From Planctomycetota bacterium (lineage in GTDB: Bacteria; Planctomycetota; Planctomycetia; Planctomycetales; Planctomycetaceae), in contig JAQCEJ010000001.1 in assembly GCA_027618475.1 (NCBI GenBank), positions 62,001-126,000 on the forward strand: DNA of 64,000 nucleotides. The letters run 5' to 3'. Below the pieces are notes generated by a model. That model searched no databases. It was not told where the DNA came from and saw only the letters and a list, made by a program, of their open reading frames with translations. Numbering within the stretch: position 1 is the first letter of the stretch; every line of letters begins with the position of its first letter. The position numbers and the translations under genes were made by a program. Positions 8,809 to 21,128 of this stretch are shown in pieces.

Positions 8809-9795
8809 TTACGGTATCTGAGCACGTTCGCCGCCGCTGCGTGTGCAAAGGGCTTTCAAGACCTGTAAGTCGATGGTTTTCGACAGCGAACGAGACGATC
8901 CGTCGGCGATCGAAACATTGAAGACATCGGGATGCCAGCTGCCGAAGCTGAAATAACGAATGGTGGTCGAATCAGACCAGAGTCCGTCGACATATTTGTA
9001 AATATTGGGATCGCTCTGGTACAGATCTTCGCGCACGCGAACACAGCAACTGTAAGCGTCGGCCCATAGTCCATACAACGACTCGCCAATCAAAATGGTG
9101 TTGGCTTCGCCGTCCGAGATATCTGAAAACTTGGTAGCGCTGTTCATGTTGAACATTCCGGGGTAGTCGACATAGGCCGTACCAGAACTCGTCGGCGTGG
9201 TAGTGGTACCGGTATTGAGTGCGCGTGTTCCCAGTGAGGCGCGATAAGTCGTGTAACCGTAGCCTTGCGGGCGGCTTGACGGGAGCGATGCCGACGGGCA
9301 AACATAACTCGGGATCGCCATCTGCATCGCTGCGGCATTGCCGGCCGCACTTTTGGGTAGTGAAAAATCGATATTGGCCGTGAGTTGCCCCATCTGCGTC
9401 ATAATCAACGCGTGCCATCCCCACTGCGGGGGAAAGACCCAGCCCGTACCCGGTGTCGATAATGTCGCAGCACCCGCACGTAATTCCACGGCGGGGGGGA
9501 AAATAACCGGTTCGGGCAGCGGGATCGAATACGCCGGCTGATTCACCATCGCCGGACCGTCGATCCAACCCGACGGGAAGGTTCGATGGCTGCTCTCGTA
9601 ATTGTGGCAGGCCAAGGCGATCTGCTTGAGATTGTTCAAGCATTCCGTTCGCCGGGCCGCTTCGCGTGCCGACTGCACGGCGGGAAGCAGCAGCGAAATC
9701 AGCAAGGCGATAATCGCCATCACGACCAGCAGTTCGATGAGTGTAAAACCGCGACGAGATTTCTCGTTCGCCGGACATTTGCGATCACGAGTCAT
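8809..9795 (-). CDS. DUF1559 prepilin-like secreted protein
   Basis: The 328-residue protein starts with a type IV prepilin leader: [28 protein letters not shown], with processing expected after the Gly before FTLIE. Then comes [30 protein letters not shown], the standard opening of planctomycete DUF1559 proteins. The C-terminal end carries [18 protein letters not shown], the H..DG region typical of the family. Planctomycete genomes encode many such proteins; their role is thought to be in envelope or pilus-like assembly, but it is not settled. AGGAG lies just before the ATG. The gene has its own terminator. A PilT-type ATPase is encoded elsewhere in this window. Confidence 0.95.
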   Translation of the reverse strand: MTRDRKCPANEKSRRGFTLIELLVVMAIIALLISLLLPAVQSAREAARRTECLNNLKQIALACHNYESSHRTFPSGWIDGPAMVNQPAYSIPLPEPVIFPPAVELRAGAATLSTPGTGWVFPPQWGWHALIMTQMGQLTANIDFSLPKSAAGNAAAMQMAIPSYVCPSASLPSSRPQGYGYTTYRASLGTRALNTGTTTTPTSSGTAYVDYPGMFNMNSATKFSDISDGEANTILIGESLYGLWADAYSCCVRVREDLYQSDPNIYKYVDGLWSDSTTIRYFSFGSWHPDVFNVSIADGSSRSLSKTIDLQVLKALCTRSGGERAQIP

Positions 9796-10036
9796 GAGTT
9801 ACTCCTCTGGACGCATTCAACGAATTTCTTGTAGAGGGGAAGGCGAGTTCACCCGCGAGGTGGTTCAATCGGCCATCAACCTCGGAGCCAGCCCGATGAA
9901 TGCCTCTTCCCAAATGACATCAAACCTAAGTTAAACGGTAACATGTTCACTGAGGAAAGGCAAATCCCATTTGCATTCCGTCGCGATTTCCACGGCGAAT
10001 ATGAACCGGACGTTCGTCGCCCGATTCTTCGAAAAC

Positions 10037-10798
10037 TCAATCGAGAAATTTCCCCCAACACGAGTACTTCGGCGTACTGAGCTGATAGGCCAGAACCGGG
10101 TTTCGTTTCGGCTTGACCGGTTCCGTCTTCAGCAGCATGCCGGCTTCCTGCGGGGTACGGCCTCCTTTGCGGACATTGCACCGCAGGCAGGCACACACGA
10201 CATTTTCCCAGGTCGTCAGGCCTCCCTGTGTTCGGGGGACGACGTGGTCCAGACTCAGATTTTGAGTTCCATACCGGTTGCCGCAATATTGGCAACAGTT
10301 TTCGTCACGTAGAAACACATTACGCCGATTGAACTTAACGGCATTGCGGGGAAAACGGTCGTACTTGACCAGTCGAATCACGCGGGGAATCAGAATCGCA
10401 AAATTGACTGCCTGTAACCAGTCGTCGTTTGGATTCACATCATCGAGTGCGACTTTGAGCTCACTCAATTCCAGCCAACTCGAAAAATCGTACGCCATGT
10501 ACATTCCCTCTTCGACGCTGATCACTTCGGCGAGGTTCTTGTACAGCAGGCAAAACGCCCGCTTTGCAGAAATAACGTGGATCGCCTCGAATGAGCGATT
10601 GAGAGCCAGCACGCTGCAATGCAGAGAATGGCCGTGCCCGGCGTGACCGTTGCCAGTGTCGGGTTCGTCCCCTGAGCCGTGGCGTGAGGGAACGGCAACG
10701 TGCCCGTGAACTTCGACAGCGTGACCATTGACGCCGTGAGCGTTACGATGATGGATCGACTTCGTGATCATGCAGCGACCGTTTACAACCGCGTACAT
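10037..10798 (-). CDS. HNH endonuclease with His/Gly-rich N-terminus
   Basis: This is a 253-residue HNH nuclease of the family common in cyanobacteria and planctomycetes. The zinc and catalytic elements are present: CQYCG, LSLDHVVPRTQGG (His of the betabeta-alpha-metal fold) and WENVVCACLRCNVRKGGRTP. The domain core normally begins near SVLALNRSFEAIHVISAKRA. Here about 60 residues precede it, rich in His and Gly (HHRNAHGVNGHAVEVHGHV, GHAGHGHSLHC), which is unusual. The only in-frame ATGs are at codons 1 and 10, so the extension seems to be translated unless a GTG start is used. No methyltransferase lies next to it, so I see no restriction system. Its cellular substrate is unknown. Confidence 0.85.
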   Translation of the reverse strand: MYAVVNGRCMITKSIHHRNAHGVNGHAVEVHGHVAVPSRHGSGDEPDTGNGHAGHGHSLHCSVLALNRSFEAIHVISAKRAFCLLYKNLAEVISVEEGMYMAYDFSSWLELSELKVALDDVNPNDDWLQAVNFAILIPRVIRLVKYDRFPRNAVKFNRRNVFLRDENCCQYCGNRYGTQNLSLDHVVPRTQGGLTTWENVVCACLRCNVRKGGRTPQEAGMLLKTEPVKPKRNPVLAYQLSTPKYSCWGKFLD

Positions 10799-11226
10799 GG
10801 ATAAAGCCAGATCGGGGTGATGAACGCGACCCTCGTCGATGAAACTTTCAGACGCTTAGAAGGTCGGTATCCCCTTCAATCTCTCAGATGACTCATCACA
10901 TGGACTATGAGAAAATACAGACAAACGACACTCGGAAAACATTCGCAACCGCGAACCATCGGAGTTCAATGACTTTGACCTGCTCTTCTATGATCCTGTA
11001 TTTTGCACGAATTGTACGGATTTTCGCAAGGTTGGACAACATCCACTCCCGTTAAAATTCCAGTCGCTTCATCAGAATTTCATAACGCATCATGTTGCGG
11101 ATCATCCGTGTCAGCGACTCTCTCGCGGAAGAAAAGTGAGCCGGCAAGTGGTGACATCACTTCCCCGAACTGTTCTAATCCATCCTCCGGTCGACTCGAT
11201 CTTGGTTGTGCAAGGAAATCTTCCCG
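10799..11226. other. Intergenic region between divergent genes
   Basis: These 428 bases lie between the HNH gene (minus) and the MFS gene (plus). The part around 10900-11060 is comparatively AT-rich and probably contains both promoters, but I could not pick out convincing boxes. The short frames here lack protein-like sequence. Confidence 0.4.
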
Positions 11227-12942
11227 ATGGCTCATCTCCTCTCGAAAGATCGCATCACGGCTCCGCCGGGATTCAATCGCTGGCGCGTGCCGCCGGCGTC
11301 GGTCGCCATTCATCTCTGTATCGGGTCGGTCTACGCCTGGAGCATCTTTAACCCGCCGCTCACGATGGTTCGCGGAGTCGTCGCCAGTGCCGGGAGCGAT
11401 TGGACGCTCGAACAAGTCGTCGGCATCTTCACCGTCGCGATCGTATTTCTTGGGCTCTCTGCCGCGGTCGCAGGGAAGTGGCTTGAAAAGGTCGGTCCCC
11501 GATGCGTCGGCACCGTCGCCGCCTGTTGCTGGGGAGGGGGATTTCTCATCGCCGCGCTCGGCGTCTCAATGCACCAGCTCTGGCTCGTTTATCTCGGCTA
11601 TGGGGTGATCGGCGGCTGTGGTCTCGGCCTCGGTTACGTCTCGCCCGTCAGCACATTGATCAAATGGTTCCCCGATCGCCGCGGCATGGCAGCGGGGATG
11701 GCGATTATGGGCTTCGGCGGCGGAGCCATCATCGGCACGCCGATAAAAGAAGCCCTGCTCGAGCATTTCTTTCGTGCGCCGCAATATCTCGGCACCGTCG
11801 CAGAGGTGGAACTCGTCACTCAGGAGGGGCGACGCTTGGCCTCGATCGCCGGTGATCTGAAAGATGTCGTCGTCATCGGCGCGGCAGAACTGAAACGTCT
11901 TCCCGCCGATCTCTCTGAAGGAGTCTACGTCGTCGGCACCGGCAGCGTCGGTATTGCCGAAACGTTCTGTGCGCTCGGCGCAATTTATTTCGTCATCATG
12001 ATGATCGCTGCCTTTTCGTATCGCGTCCCCGCCGAAGGGTGGAAGCCGCAAGGCTGGACTCCCCCCGACGAGTCGGCCACCTCGCGAAAGATGATCAGCA
12101 CTCACAACGTCGGTGTCGATGAAGCCTTGAAAACACCGCAGTTTTATCTGCTGTGGATTGTCCTCTGCTTCAACGTGACGGCAGGCATCGGCGTGCTCAG
12201 TGTTGCTAAAACGATGATGTCCGAAATCTTCGGTACCACGTTGCCTCAGTACGTTAACGCGGCGTTCGCCAGTACCTACGTGCTGATGATCGGAGTGTTC
12301 AACATGCTCGGCCGGTTCTTCTGGGCCTCGGCCTCCGACTACCTCGGCCGCAAGACGACGTACACGACATACTTCGTTCTCGGCATCGCACTGTATGGGT
12401 CAATTCCGTTCACCGCGATGCAGGTAAGTGCCGACCCGTCGGTGGTCTGGCTCGTCTGGTTTTACGCCGCCACGATGATCATTTTCACAATGTACGGCGG
12501 CGGTTTCGCGACGATTCCCGCGTACCTCGCCGATCTCTTCGGCAGCAAATACGTCGGCGGCATTCATGGCCGATTACTGACGGCGTGGAGCACGGCCGGC
12601 GTGCTCGGCCCGATGATTCTGACATATCTGAGGGACATCAGCCTGACGAACGCGATGAAGAAATTAGCCGCGTTGATCGACCCGCAAGCCTTCCAGCAAA
12701 AGTTCGGCGCCCCGATCTCGCAGCTGAAAGAGCTCATCGCGCAGAAGACCGTCACACTCCCCAAGCTGATGGAACTGGTCCCCGAGGGAACCCAAAACCC
12801 CTCGGCGACGTTGTACAATTCGACGATGTACGCGATGACGGGGTTGTTGGTAATTGCTCTGATTGCGAATTTATTGGTGAAGCCGGTGAGTGCGAAGCAT
12901 TATGAGAGGGGGGGAGCGGGAGAGGGGAAGAGTGGGGGATGA
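11227..12942 (+). CDS. MFS transporter, OFA (oxalate/formate antiporter-like) family
   Basis: The 571-residue inner-membrane transporter starts at ATG 11227, with AAGGA about eight bases upstream; the frame is open from a TTG at 11206. The opening RWRVPPASVAIHLCIGSVYAWSIFNPPL and the inter-helix WFPDRRGMAAGMAIMGFGGGA are OFA-family signatures, with about twelve membrane segments. Between the sixth segment and the central loop there is a roughly 65-residue insertion (ELVTQEGRRLASIAGDL to SEGVYVVGTGS) that is longer than in simple family members. Another polar insertion near residues 475-520 contains KFGAPISQLKELIAQKTVTL. Substrates of OFA proteins are small mono- or dicarboxylates; which one applies here cannot be told. 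It is followed by a palindromic repeat. Confidence 0.85.
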   Translation: MAHLLSKDRITAPPGFNRWRVPPASVAIHLCIGSVYAWSIFNPPLTMVRGVVASAGSDWTLEQVVGIFTVAIVFLGLSAAVAGKWLEKVGPRCVGTVAACCWGGGFLIAALGVSMHQLWLVYLGYGVIGGCGLGLGYVSPVSTLIKWFPDRRGMAAGMAIMGFGGGAIIGTPIKEALLEHFFRAPQYLGTVAEVELVTQEGRRLASIAGDLKDVVVIGAAELKRLPADLSEGVYVVGTGSVGIAETFCALGAIYFVIMMIAAFSYRVPAEGWKPQGWTPPDESATSRKMISTHNVGVDEALKTPQFYLLWIVLCFNVTAGIGVLSVAKTMMSEIFGTTLPQYVNAAFASTYVLMIGVFNMLGRFFWASASDYLGRKTTYTTYFVLGIALYGSIPFTAMQVSADPSVVWLVWFYAATMIIFTMYGGGFATIPAYLADLFGSKYVGGIHGRLLTAWSTAGVLGPMILTYLRDISLTNAMKKLAALIDPQAFQQKFGAPISQLKELIAQKTVTLPKLMELVPEGTQNPSATLYNSTMYAMTGLLVIALIANLLVKPVSAKHYERGGAGEGKSGG

Positions 12943-12975
12943 GAACTGTGAGTGGAGTGGTGTTAGATGATAATA

Positions 12976-13036
12976 ATCCTTCTCGTTCCCAAGCTCCGCT
13001 TGGGAACGCACGTCTTCGAAGCTCCCGCTTCGCCAA
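12976..13036. repeat. Two-hairpin palindromic repeat, copy 1
   Basis: The first hairpin is CGTTCCCAAGC paired with GCTTGGGAACG (12984-12994 and 12998-13008, loop TCC), an 11-bp perfect stem. Nine bases on, CGAAGC pairs with GCTTCG (13017-13022 and 13027-13032, loop TCCC). The same two-stem unit recurs at 18583 and 45441. It lies between the MFS and glycosyltransferase genes, both plus strand. Confidence 0.85.
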
Positions 13037-13099
13037 TTGTGAGTTGGATCAAATTCCCCCCACCTCGCATTCCCTCCACTCCCGACGTACATTGTATCA

Positions 13100-14770
13100 A
13101 TGAAGCCGTTCTTCCTCTCTCAACTCCGAAACCTCTGCTGGCCCGCGGTGATTGCACTCGTGGCGTTTGTTGCCATCGTCATATCCCTCGACCCGGCGGG
13201 GAGTTATCCTCGGTCGTTTGCCGGGCCTGGTTTGACGATTGACGAAGTCTTCAACGTCGAACAGGGGGCGTACCTCGTCGAGGGAATACGCGGGTTTGGG
13301 TGGGGATTGCTTCATCCGGCGAGCTGGATGGAAATCTTCGGGCAGCCGGTCTATCTGCACGACCATCCCCCTCTCGGGAGACTGATGCTCGGGCTCTCGC
13401 ACGAAACCGTGCGGAGCGTGTTCCCCCCCGTCGAAATCGACTCGCGGTTCACCACGGCAGCAGCCCGACCCGCCTCTGCTCTCGCGTTTGCTTTGCTTGT
13501 GCTACTCGTTGGCAGTGTGACGGCCAACTGGTTCGGTCGCGCCGTCGGCATTGTCGCAGCGATTTCGCTCGTCCTTATGCCTCGTTTGTTCGGGCATGCT
13601 CATCTCGCGGCACTTGAATCGTGGTTGAATCTCACTTACGTTGCCTGCGTCCTCGGGACGATTCACTTCTGGACGAGGCATCTCTCGGACGAAACCGCCG
13701 CACATCACATCCCTTCTCACAAAACGGCCCTTTGCACCGGTTTGCTGTTTGGTCTCGCCTTGCTGACAAAAATTCAAGCGGTGCTCATTCCGATTCCCTT
13801 TATCCTCTGGAGTCTGTGGCGCTGGCGATGGAAAGGAATGATCCCACTGGCGATCTGGGGGGCGACCGGGTTTGTCGTCTTCTTCCTCGGCTGGCCCTGG
13901 TTGTGGATCGATCCGCTGGATCACCTCGCCGCGTATTTCGGCCAAACGACCGATCGGGTTTCACTCAATGCGTGGTACTTCGGCGAACGCTTTGCCGATA
14001 AGAACGTGCCGTGGCATTATTCGTTCGTGATGTTCTTAACGACGATCCCGGTCGCCTTTCATCTACTGGCGGGATGGGGTGTGATTCGCATGTGGCGAAC
14101 GACCGATACCGATGCCGTCACACGTCAGCGAACGGGGCTGGTCATCGGATCGGCGCTCTGGCCGTTGATCATGTTCTCCCTTCCGGGTATCGCCGTGTAC
14201 GACAGCGAACGGCTGTTCTTGTGCAGTTTTCCTTTGTGGAGCGTGATGATCGGTCGCGGGGGTGTGTTTCTCTGGGATGCTCTGCGGCAGCGGATGAGTC
14301 CTCGAACAACGGCGGTGGTTTTCTCCGTCGCTCTGGCCACACAAAGTGTCGGGTTGTTCGCGTCGTCACCGACATTTCTCGGCCATTACAACGTGCTTGT
14401 TGGCGGGCCGCGTGGTGCCGCTGCACTCGGCCTCGAAACGAGTTATTGGGGTGAGGGCTTGACTCGCGAATTCTTCGACCGGGTCGTCAAGGCTGTGCCA
14501 CAGGGGGCAGAAGTCACCATCGGTCCGATTATGCATCCAATGCAAATTCCCGATTGGGAACGGCAGATTGTCAGTCTGCGACAACACGCTGTGAAACTTA
14601 AGCCGTGGGATCCCGCCCACGTAACTCCCAAGTACCTGATTCTCTACTCCCGCAAAGCCGATCTTCCCCCCGAATGGCGAACTTCGCCTCCGGGGAATGC
14701 AAAGCTCCTCGTCTCCGAACAACAACAAGGAGTCGTTCTCGCCGCACTCTACGAATTACAATCGGAGTAA
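13100..14770 (+). CDS. GT39-like polytopic glycosyltransferase
   Basis: The 556-residue membrane protein has roughly ten or more hydrophobic segments. The N-terminal exterior loop has the layout of GT-C enzymes of the ArnT/PMT (GT39) group: an acidic catalytic pair in LTIDEVFNVEQGAYL and the motif HDHPPLGRLMLGLSHE. Such enzymes use polyprenyl-phosphate sugars as donors and act on the outer face of the cytoplasmic membrane. The C-terminal soluble part (from about residue 470) contains EVTIGPIMHPMQIPDWERQ and may recognise the acceptor, which I cannot identify. No O-antigen or lipid A operon surrounds it. A strong RBS is not visible before the ATG at 13100. Confidence 0.8.
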   Translation: MKPFFLSQLRNLCWPAVIALVAFVAIVISLDPAGSYPRSFAGPGLTIDEVFNVEQGAYLVEGIRGFGWGLLHPASWMEIFGQPVYLHDHPPLGRLMLGLSHETVRSVFPPVEIDSRFTTAAARPASALAFALLVLLVGSVTANWFGRAVGIVAAISLVLMPRLFGHAHLAALESWLNLTYVACVLGTIHFWTRHLSDETAAHHIPSHKTALCTGLLFGLALLTKIQAVLIPIPFILWSLWRWRWKGMIPLAIWGATGFVVFFLGWPWLWIDPLDHLAAYFGQTTDRVSLNAWYFGERFADKNVPWHYSFVMFLTTIPVAFHLLAGWGVIRMWRTTDTDAVTRQRTGLVIGSALWPLIMFSLPGIAVYDSERLFLCSFPLWSVMIGRGGVFLWDALRQRMSPRTTAVVFSVALATQSVGLFASSPTFLGHYNVLVGGPRGAAALGLETSYWGEGLTREFFDRVVKAVPQGAEVTIGPIMHPMQIPDWERQIVSLRQHAVKLKPWDPAHVTPKYLILYSRKADLPPEWRTSPPGNAKLLVSEQQQGVVLAALYELQSE

Positions 14771-14807
14771 GCGGGTGTTAGAATTCATCGATAAGAGTTT
14801 ATCTGTC

Positions 14808-14864
14808 GCCCCTCACGGGGCTCAAATGCAATGGGCGTTCGACCTCTCTGGGGCTTCCGCCCCA
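14808..14864. repeat. Paired GC-rich hairpins between genes
   Basis: GCCCC/GGGGC (14808-14812 with 14817-14821) is followed 27 bases later by TGGGGC/GCCCCA (14849-14854 with 14859-14864, loop TTCC). The wording around them resembles intergenic palindromic repeats of planctomycete genomes, but only one copy is present here, so the repeat status is inferred. Confidence 0.4.
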
Positions 14865-14994
14865 AGCTATTGACGATCGCCTCTCCGAGGCTGAGATTCT
14901 GATCGTTAGTACTACGAACGCGGTGCATCAATCATGACTGTTCTGAATTAGGCTTCGTCTCTGCATGAGAAACCGGCTTTAAGGATTTGCCATC

Positions 14995-15486
14995 ATGAAT
15001 TCACTCTCACATTTTGACGAATCCGGTGCCAGTCGTATGGTGGATGTCACGGCGAAGGCTGTTACGCCGCGGATGGCTCGCGCCGAAGGGGGCGTCACGA
15101 TGCTCCCCGAAACGCTGACGCTGATTCTCGATCGCCAGTTCAGCAAGGGGGATGTCATCGAAGTCGCCCGGCTCGCGGGGATTCAAGGCGCCAAGAGAAC
15201 GTCCGATCTCATTCCCCTTTGTCATCCGCTGTCGATCGAAAGCATCAAACTGTCCATCGAACCAGTCGGTGACCGCCAGTTGCGTATCGAAGCCGAAGTC
15301 TCGTTGCACGGACGGACCGGCGTCGAGATGGAAGCCCTCACCGCCGTCAGCGTCGCTGCCCTCACCGTGTACGACATGTGCAAAGCGGTCGACCGCGAGA
15401 TCGAATTGGGCCCCATTCGACTGGTCGAAAAAACCGGCGGCAAGAGCGGGCATTTTCTGCGGGGCGACGACGGTTCCACGTCGTAA
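14995..15486 (+). CDS. moaC: Cyclic pyranopterin monophosphate synthase MoaC
   Basis: MoaC works with MoaA to turn GTP into cyclic pyranopterin monophosphate, the first stage of molybdenum cofactor synthesis. The 163-residue length is normal. Diagnostic segments are [60 protein letters not shown] and [12 protein letters not shown], which cover the known active-site residues (Lys-Thr, the His of CHPL, the MEALTAV helix and the C-terminal Lys). AAGGAT stands before the ATG. No other moa gene is nearby, so the pathway is dispersed in this genome. Confidence 0.97.
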   Translation: MNSLSHFDESGASRMVDVTAKAVTPRMARAEGGVTMLPETLTLILDRQFSKGDVIEVARLAGIQGAKRTSDLIPLCHPLSIESIKLSIEPVGDRQLRIEAEVSLHGRTGVEMEALTAVSVAALTVYDMCKAVDREIELGPIRLVEKTGGKSGHFLRGDDGSTS

Positions 15487-15973
15487 TGGCCGGATCATCG
15501 TCTCTGGTCCCCGACGGACGAACACTCACCAACACAGCCGTGTCATATCATGAGGACTCGCGAGGTCGGAAAGAGAGGGGTTTCGATTACGTCAAGTTCA
15601 GCACTAGAAGTACCTTGCGCGAAATGACTACAGGGTGAGCTTGTCACACTCCGGCAGGGTCACTAGAATTCGCTCGCACACCGAAAAATCAAAGGAATGT
15701 AGGATGACTGGCGATTCCAGCGATTTTAACGGCTTTGATGACGAAACACCGTTCGCAGTAGGGGAATCGTGGCGATACGAGGATGGACAATGACCGTTAA
15801 CATGGCGATTCTGCCAGCCGGTACAGGAGTTATGAACTAACATTAAGAGTCGATCGGGACGACAGGACCGGTCGCCTACAATACATACCACAAGACGAAC
15901 ACGAGACCATTTCCGGTGTCATGCCGAGAGTCGAGAGACACCATTTACTTCAACAGATAAGGGGGACCAGGGC
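15487..15973. other. Region upstream of clpC
   Basis: This is a 487-base stretch with no credible gene. It should carry the clpC promoter. TACAAT near 15877 could be a -10 box, but I cannot find a good -35 partner. I looked for a CIRCE element (TTAGCACTC and its inverted copy) and did not find one. AGGGGGA precedes the clpC ATG. Confidence 0.4.
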
Positions 15974-18508
<2,535 letters not shown>

Positions 18509-18530
18509 TTGCAACCGTCTAAAATGAACG

Positions 18531-18566
18531 AAAACCGGCACAGGAGCCCCCTCCTGTGCCGGTTTT
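18531..18566 (+). terminator. Rho-independent terminator of clpC
   Basis: AAAACCGGCACAGGAG pairs perfectly with CTCCTGTGCCGGTTTT around a CCCC loop, giving a 16-bp stem that ends in TTTT, 23 bases after the clpC stop. Because the other arm begins with AAAA it could also work in the opposite direction. Confidence 0.9.
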
Positions 18567-18582
18567 GTTATGTGTGCCGAGC

Positions 18583-18646
18583 ATCCTTCTCGTCCCCAAG
18601 CTCCCGGTTGGGAACGCAAGTCTTCGAAGCTCTGCTTCGCCGATGG
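18583..18646. repeat. Two-hairpin palindromic repeat, copy 2
   Basis: It aligns with the copy at 12976 from ATCCTTCTCG onward. Its first stem (CGTCCCCAAGC with GGTTGGGAACG) carries mismatches, but its second stem CGAAGC/GCTTCG (18625-18630 with 18634-18639) is perfect with a three-base loop instead of four. It sits just past the clpC terminator. Confidence 0.8.
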
Positions 18647-19098
18647 TGCAACGCGGCGTTCCTTCCACTGTATCGCAACCATTAGCCGGTCGGTTGATTC
18701 ATGAGTGGCTGGAGCGTTCATGAGGCGTATGAAAAATTCACACCCTTGATTTCGCAAGAGGCATTGAAATCATAAACGACATCCACGGCCCCAGTCGATG
18801 GTTTCTGAAACGCCGTCACAGAAGACTGGGGTCATCGGGGCTTATTGATACCTGGTCGATGATCGCGAATTCGTGTGTCAAATCGCTATACCGCCGGGTG
18901 GTGTGAAGACTCGTTCGGTTCGTCATTCCTCGATTTGACCACCACAGTTTGATGGATACACCTGTTGGCGTCGCAGGCAGAGTCAACTCGAACCCCATCG
19001 TAGAGAGGTGAAGAGAGAATCGCCTTCCGCAGCCGTGGGTTTTGATCTCGATTCGGACTCACAGATGCCGGCTACATGGGCATGATCGAATCCATTGC

Positions 19099-19689
19099 TC
19101 ACACACCCAGCTGCCAATGCTTGATCGTTTCGATCGGCCAGAGGAGCATGACGACGTTGAGTGTCAGATTGTCGCGGATCCAGAACAACAGTACGATTTC
19201 CGTCGCCACGAAAAGTGCGATCGATTTGCGGACACCCAATCGATACGCGGCATAGAAACCGAGGCCGCAACTGAGGGTGTCCCCCAGTGAGTTGAAGATC
19301 GAATCTCCCTCGTAACCGAGTGCGGCGGTTCCCTCGCGATAACGATTGATGACGAACGGCGTATTTTCGACGATCTCCCATAATCCTTCGAGGGCGATGC
19401 ACCACCACAGTTTCCATTGCCATCGCATCTTTGGTGCGATTATCAGCAGTGCCCACCATAACAAAACGCCGTGCAACACGTGGGTAAACGCATACGGGTC
19501 GATCAGATGCTGCGAACAATGCCTGCTGTTGACGTCGGTGGCCCAGAGAAATCGCTCGCCGCAAGCGCACCACCACAAGCGATGCTGTAGACGCAATTGC
19601 GCGGTGACAAGAATCAGTACCACGGCCAATGCGATCCACGGTCGCGCTCGCGTGCGGCGATCTTCGGTAATGAACGGAAGACTCTTCAC
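19099..19689 (-). CDS. DUF2585 (UPF0314) membrane protein
   Basis: I place the start at GTG 19689, whose GTGA overlaps the stop of the upstream thiolase; the longer open frame to 19899 only reads the thiolase gene out of frame. The 196-residue product has about five hydrophobic segments. Conserved-looking elements are CSQHLIDPYAFTHVLHG, LEGLWEIVENTPFVINRYRE and DSIFNSLGDTLSCGLGF. These match the DUF2585 family as I know it, whose function is unknown. The His/Glu/Asn residues within the membrane part suggest a metal or lipid substrate site, which is inference. The coupling to a thiolase suggests co-expression only. Confidence 0.8.
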   Translation of the reverse strand: MKSLPFITEDRRTRARPWIALAVVLILVTAQLRLQHRLWWCACGERFLWATDVNSRHCSQHLIDPYAFTHVLHGVLLWWALLIIAPKMRWQWKLWWCIALEGLWEIVENTPFVINRYREGTAALGYEGDSIFNSLGDTLSCGLGFYAAYRLGVRKSIALFVATEIVLLFWIRDNLTLNVVMLLWPIETIKHWQLGV

Positions 19690-20885
19690 GCTATTCCTTC
19701 GCGATCGACAATCATCGCCACCGCGTTGCCACCTCCCAGACAGAGGCTGGCGAGACCGCGTCGGAGGTTTCGTTGATTGAGTGCCGAGAGCAACGTCACG
19801 AGCACGCGGGCACCGCTTGCTCCAATAGGATGTCCGAGCGCGATCGCACCGCCATGAACGTTGACTTTTGCCGGGTCGAGTTGCAGTTCCTTCATGCACG
19901 CCACCATCTGCGACGCAAAGGCTTCGTTGAGTTCGAAGAGATCGATGTCGTCAGCGGTCAGTTCCGCCTTCTTCAGAACGTCCCTTACTGCGAGCACCGG
20001 CGCGATGAATAAATCGCGCGGCTCGACCCCGCTGGTATGATACGCCACGATGCGGGCCTTCCAGGACGAATCTTTACACGCCATCGCGGTCGTGCGGTCG
20101 GCTACAACCACCGCAGCCGCACCATCGCTGAGCATCGACGCATTTCCGGCTGTCACCGTTCCTTGCGGATCGAATGCCGGCTTGAGTTTCGACAACGTGC
20201 CGAGATCGGTTTCAGGTCGCGGACCTTCATCAACGGATACCACGGTTTCGCCACGACGATGTTTCACGATCACCGGCGTGATTTCGGCATCGAACAGCCG
20301 TTGTTCGATCGCCCCCTGCGCTCGTTTTTGACTTTCCAATGCGAATCGGTCTTGATCGTCGCGCGTGACGCCCTGCGTGCGGGCTGTGTGTTCAGCGTGC
20401 AGCCCCATGTGACAATCTTCAAACGCGCACCACAATCCATCCAACAATAACGCATCTTGCATCTCGAGATTGCCGAGCTTGTATCCGTTGCGCGATCCTT
20501 TCATGAGATGTGGGGCTTGCGACATCGATTCCATTCCGCCGGCGACGACGATTTGTGCGTCCCCCAGGCGCACGGCTTGCGCTGCGAGCATTACGGCTTT
20601 GAGTCCCGAACCGCAAACTTTGTTGACGGTCACCGCAGGAATAGTTGCGGGCAAACCGGCATTTAATGCCGCTTGTCTCGCCGGTGCCTGACCGAGCCCT
20701 GCGGAAATGACGTTTCCCATAACGACCTCATCGACACGGTCGGGTGAGATGTCGGCCCGCTTGAGGGATTCGCGAATGGCGATTGCTCCCAGTTCCGTCG
20801 CCGGAATGGTGTGCATCGCTCCCAGAAATTTTCCAATGGGAGTTCGCGCCGCCGCAATGATAAAGGCGTCCTGTGTCGATTTCAT
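19686..20885 (-). CDS. Acetyl-CoA acetyltransferase (thiolase)
   Basis: This thiolase condenses two acetyl-CoA to acetoacetyl-CoA or works in the degradative direction. The 399 residues contain the full catalytic set: Cys91 in [11 protein letters not shown], the His in [16 protein letters not shown] and the second Cys in [12 protein letters not shown]. The cap region [13 protein letters not shown] and the CoA-site [23 protein letters not shown] are those of the AtoB/PhaA/ThlA type. AAAGGAA lies before the ATG. No phaB or HMG-CoA gene adjoins, so biosynthetic or catabolic use cannot be decided from context. Confidence 0.95.
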   Translation of the reverse strand: MKSTQDAFIIAAARTPIGKFLGAMHTIPATELGAIAIRESLKRADISPDRVDEVVMGNVISAGLGQAPARQAALNAGLPATIPAVTVNKVCGSGLKAVMLAAQAVRLGDAQIVVAGGMESMSQAPHLMKGSRNGYKLGNLEMQDALLLDGLWCAFEDCHMGLHAEHTARTQGVTRDDQDRFALESQKRAQGAIEQRLFDAEITPVIVKHRRGETVVSVDEGPRPETDLGTLSKLKPAFDPQGTVTAGNASMLSDGAAAVVVADRTTAMACKDSSWKARIVAYHTSGVEPRDLFIAPVLAVRDVLKKAELTADDIDLFELNEAFASQMVACMKELQLDPAKVNVHGGAIALGHPIGASGARVLVTLLSALNQRNLRRGLASLCLGGGNAVAMIVDREGIA

Positions 20886-21128
20886 CGAATTTCCTTTCAG
20901 ATCAAATCTCCGCCGCCAACGAGGTGTTGGACGTTAACCCATTATACTTCAAGCGATTACACACGACACCCACATCGATAATTCTCTCCCAGCGAATTTC
21001 GGATGATGGAATAGGGGCTTTGTGCCGATAATTCCGATAAGGGTGACTATTCCGATCTCATCGGATCCCATCCGCATTCGTCTGCGGAACCCACGTCGAA
21101 TCTGTACATCAACTTCCGAGGCTCCGTC

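Larger units (their letters stand above)
18509..19098. other. Intergenic region after clpC
   Basis: It holds the clpC terminator (18531-18566) and repeat copy 2 (18583-18646). The remaining 450 bases up to the DUF2585 stop have no recognised gene. The frame at 18816-18998 on the minus strand has no family resemblance or RBS. Confidence 0.45.

Noticed and set aside
14771-14994. Moco riboswitch before moaC
   Set aside because: Only two unrelated GC-rich hairpins are present, far from the start; no conserved riboswitch core seen.
15487-15973. CIRCE/HrcA operator before clpC
   Set aside because: Searched by eye for the inverted TTAGCACTC repeat; not found.
18816-18998. Minus-strand frame of 60 codons downstream of clpC
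   Set aside because: No RBS, no family resemblance; too short to support.
18983-19639. Minus-strand frame of 218 codons at the DUF2585 locus
   Set aside because: It overlaps the DUF2585 gene in another frame; its sequence is Arg-rich and not membrane-like.
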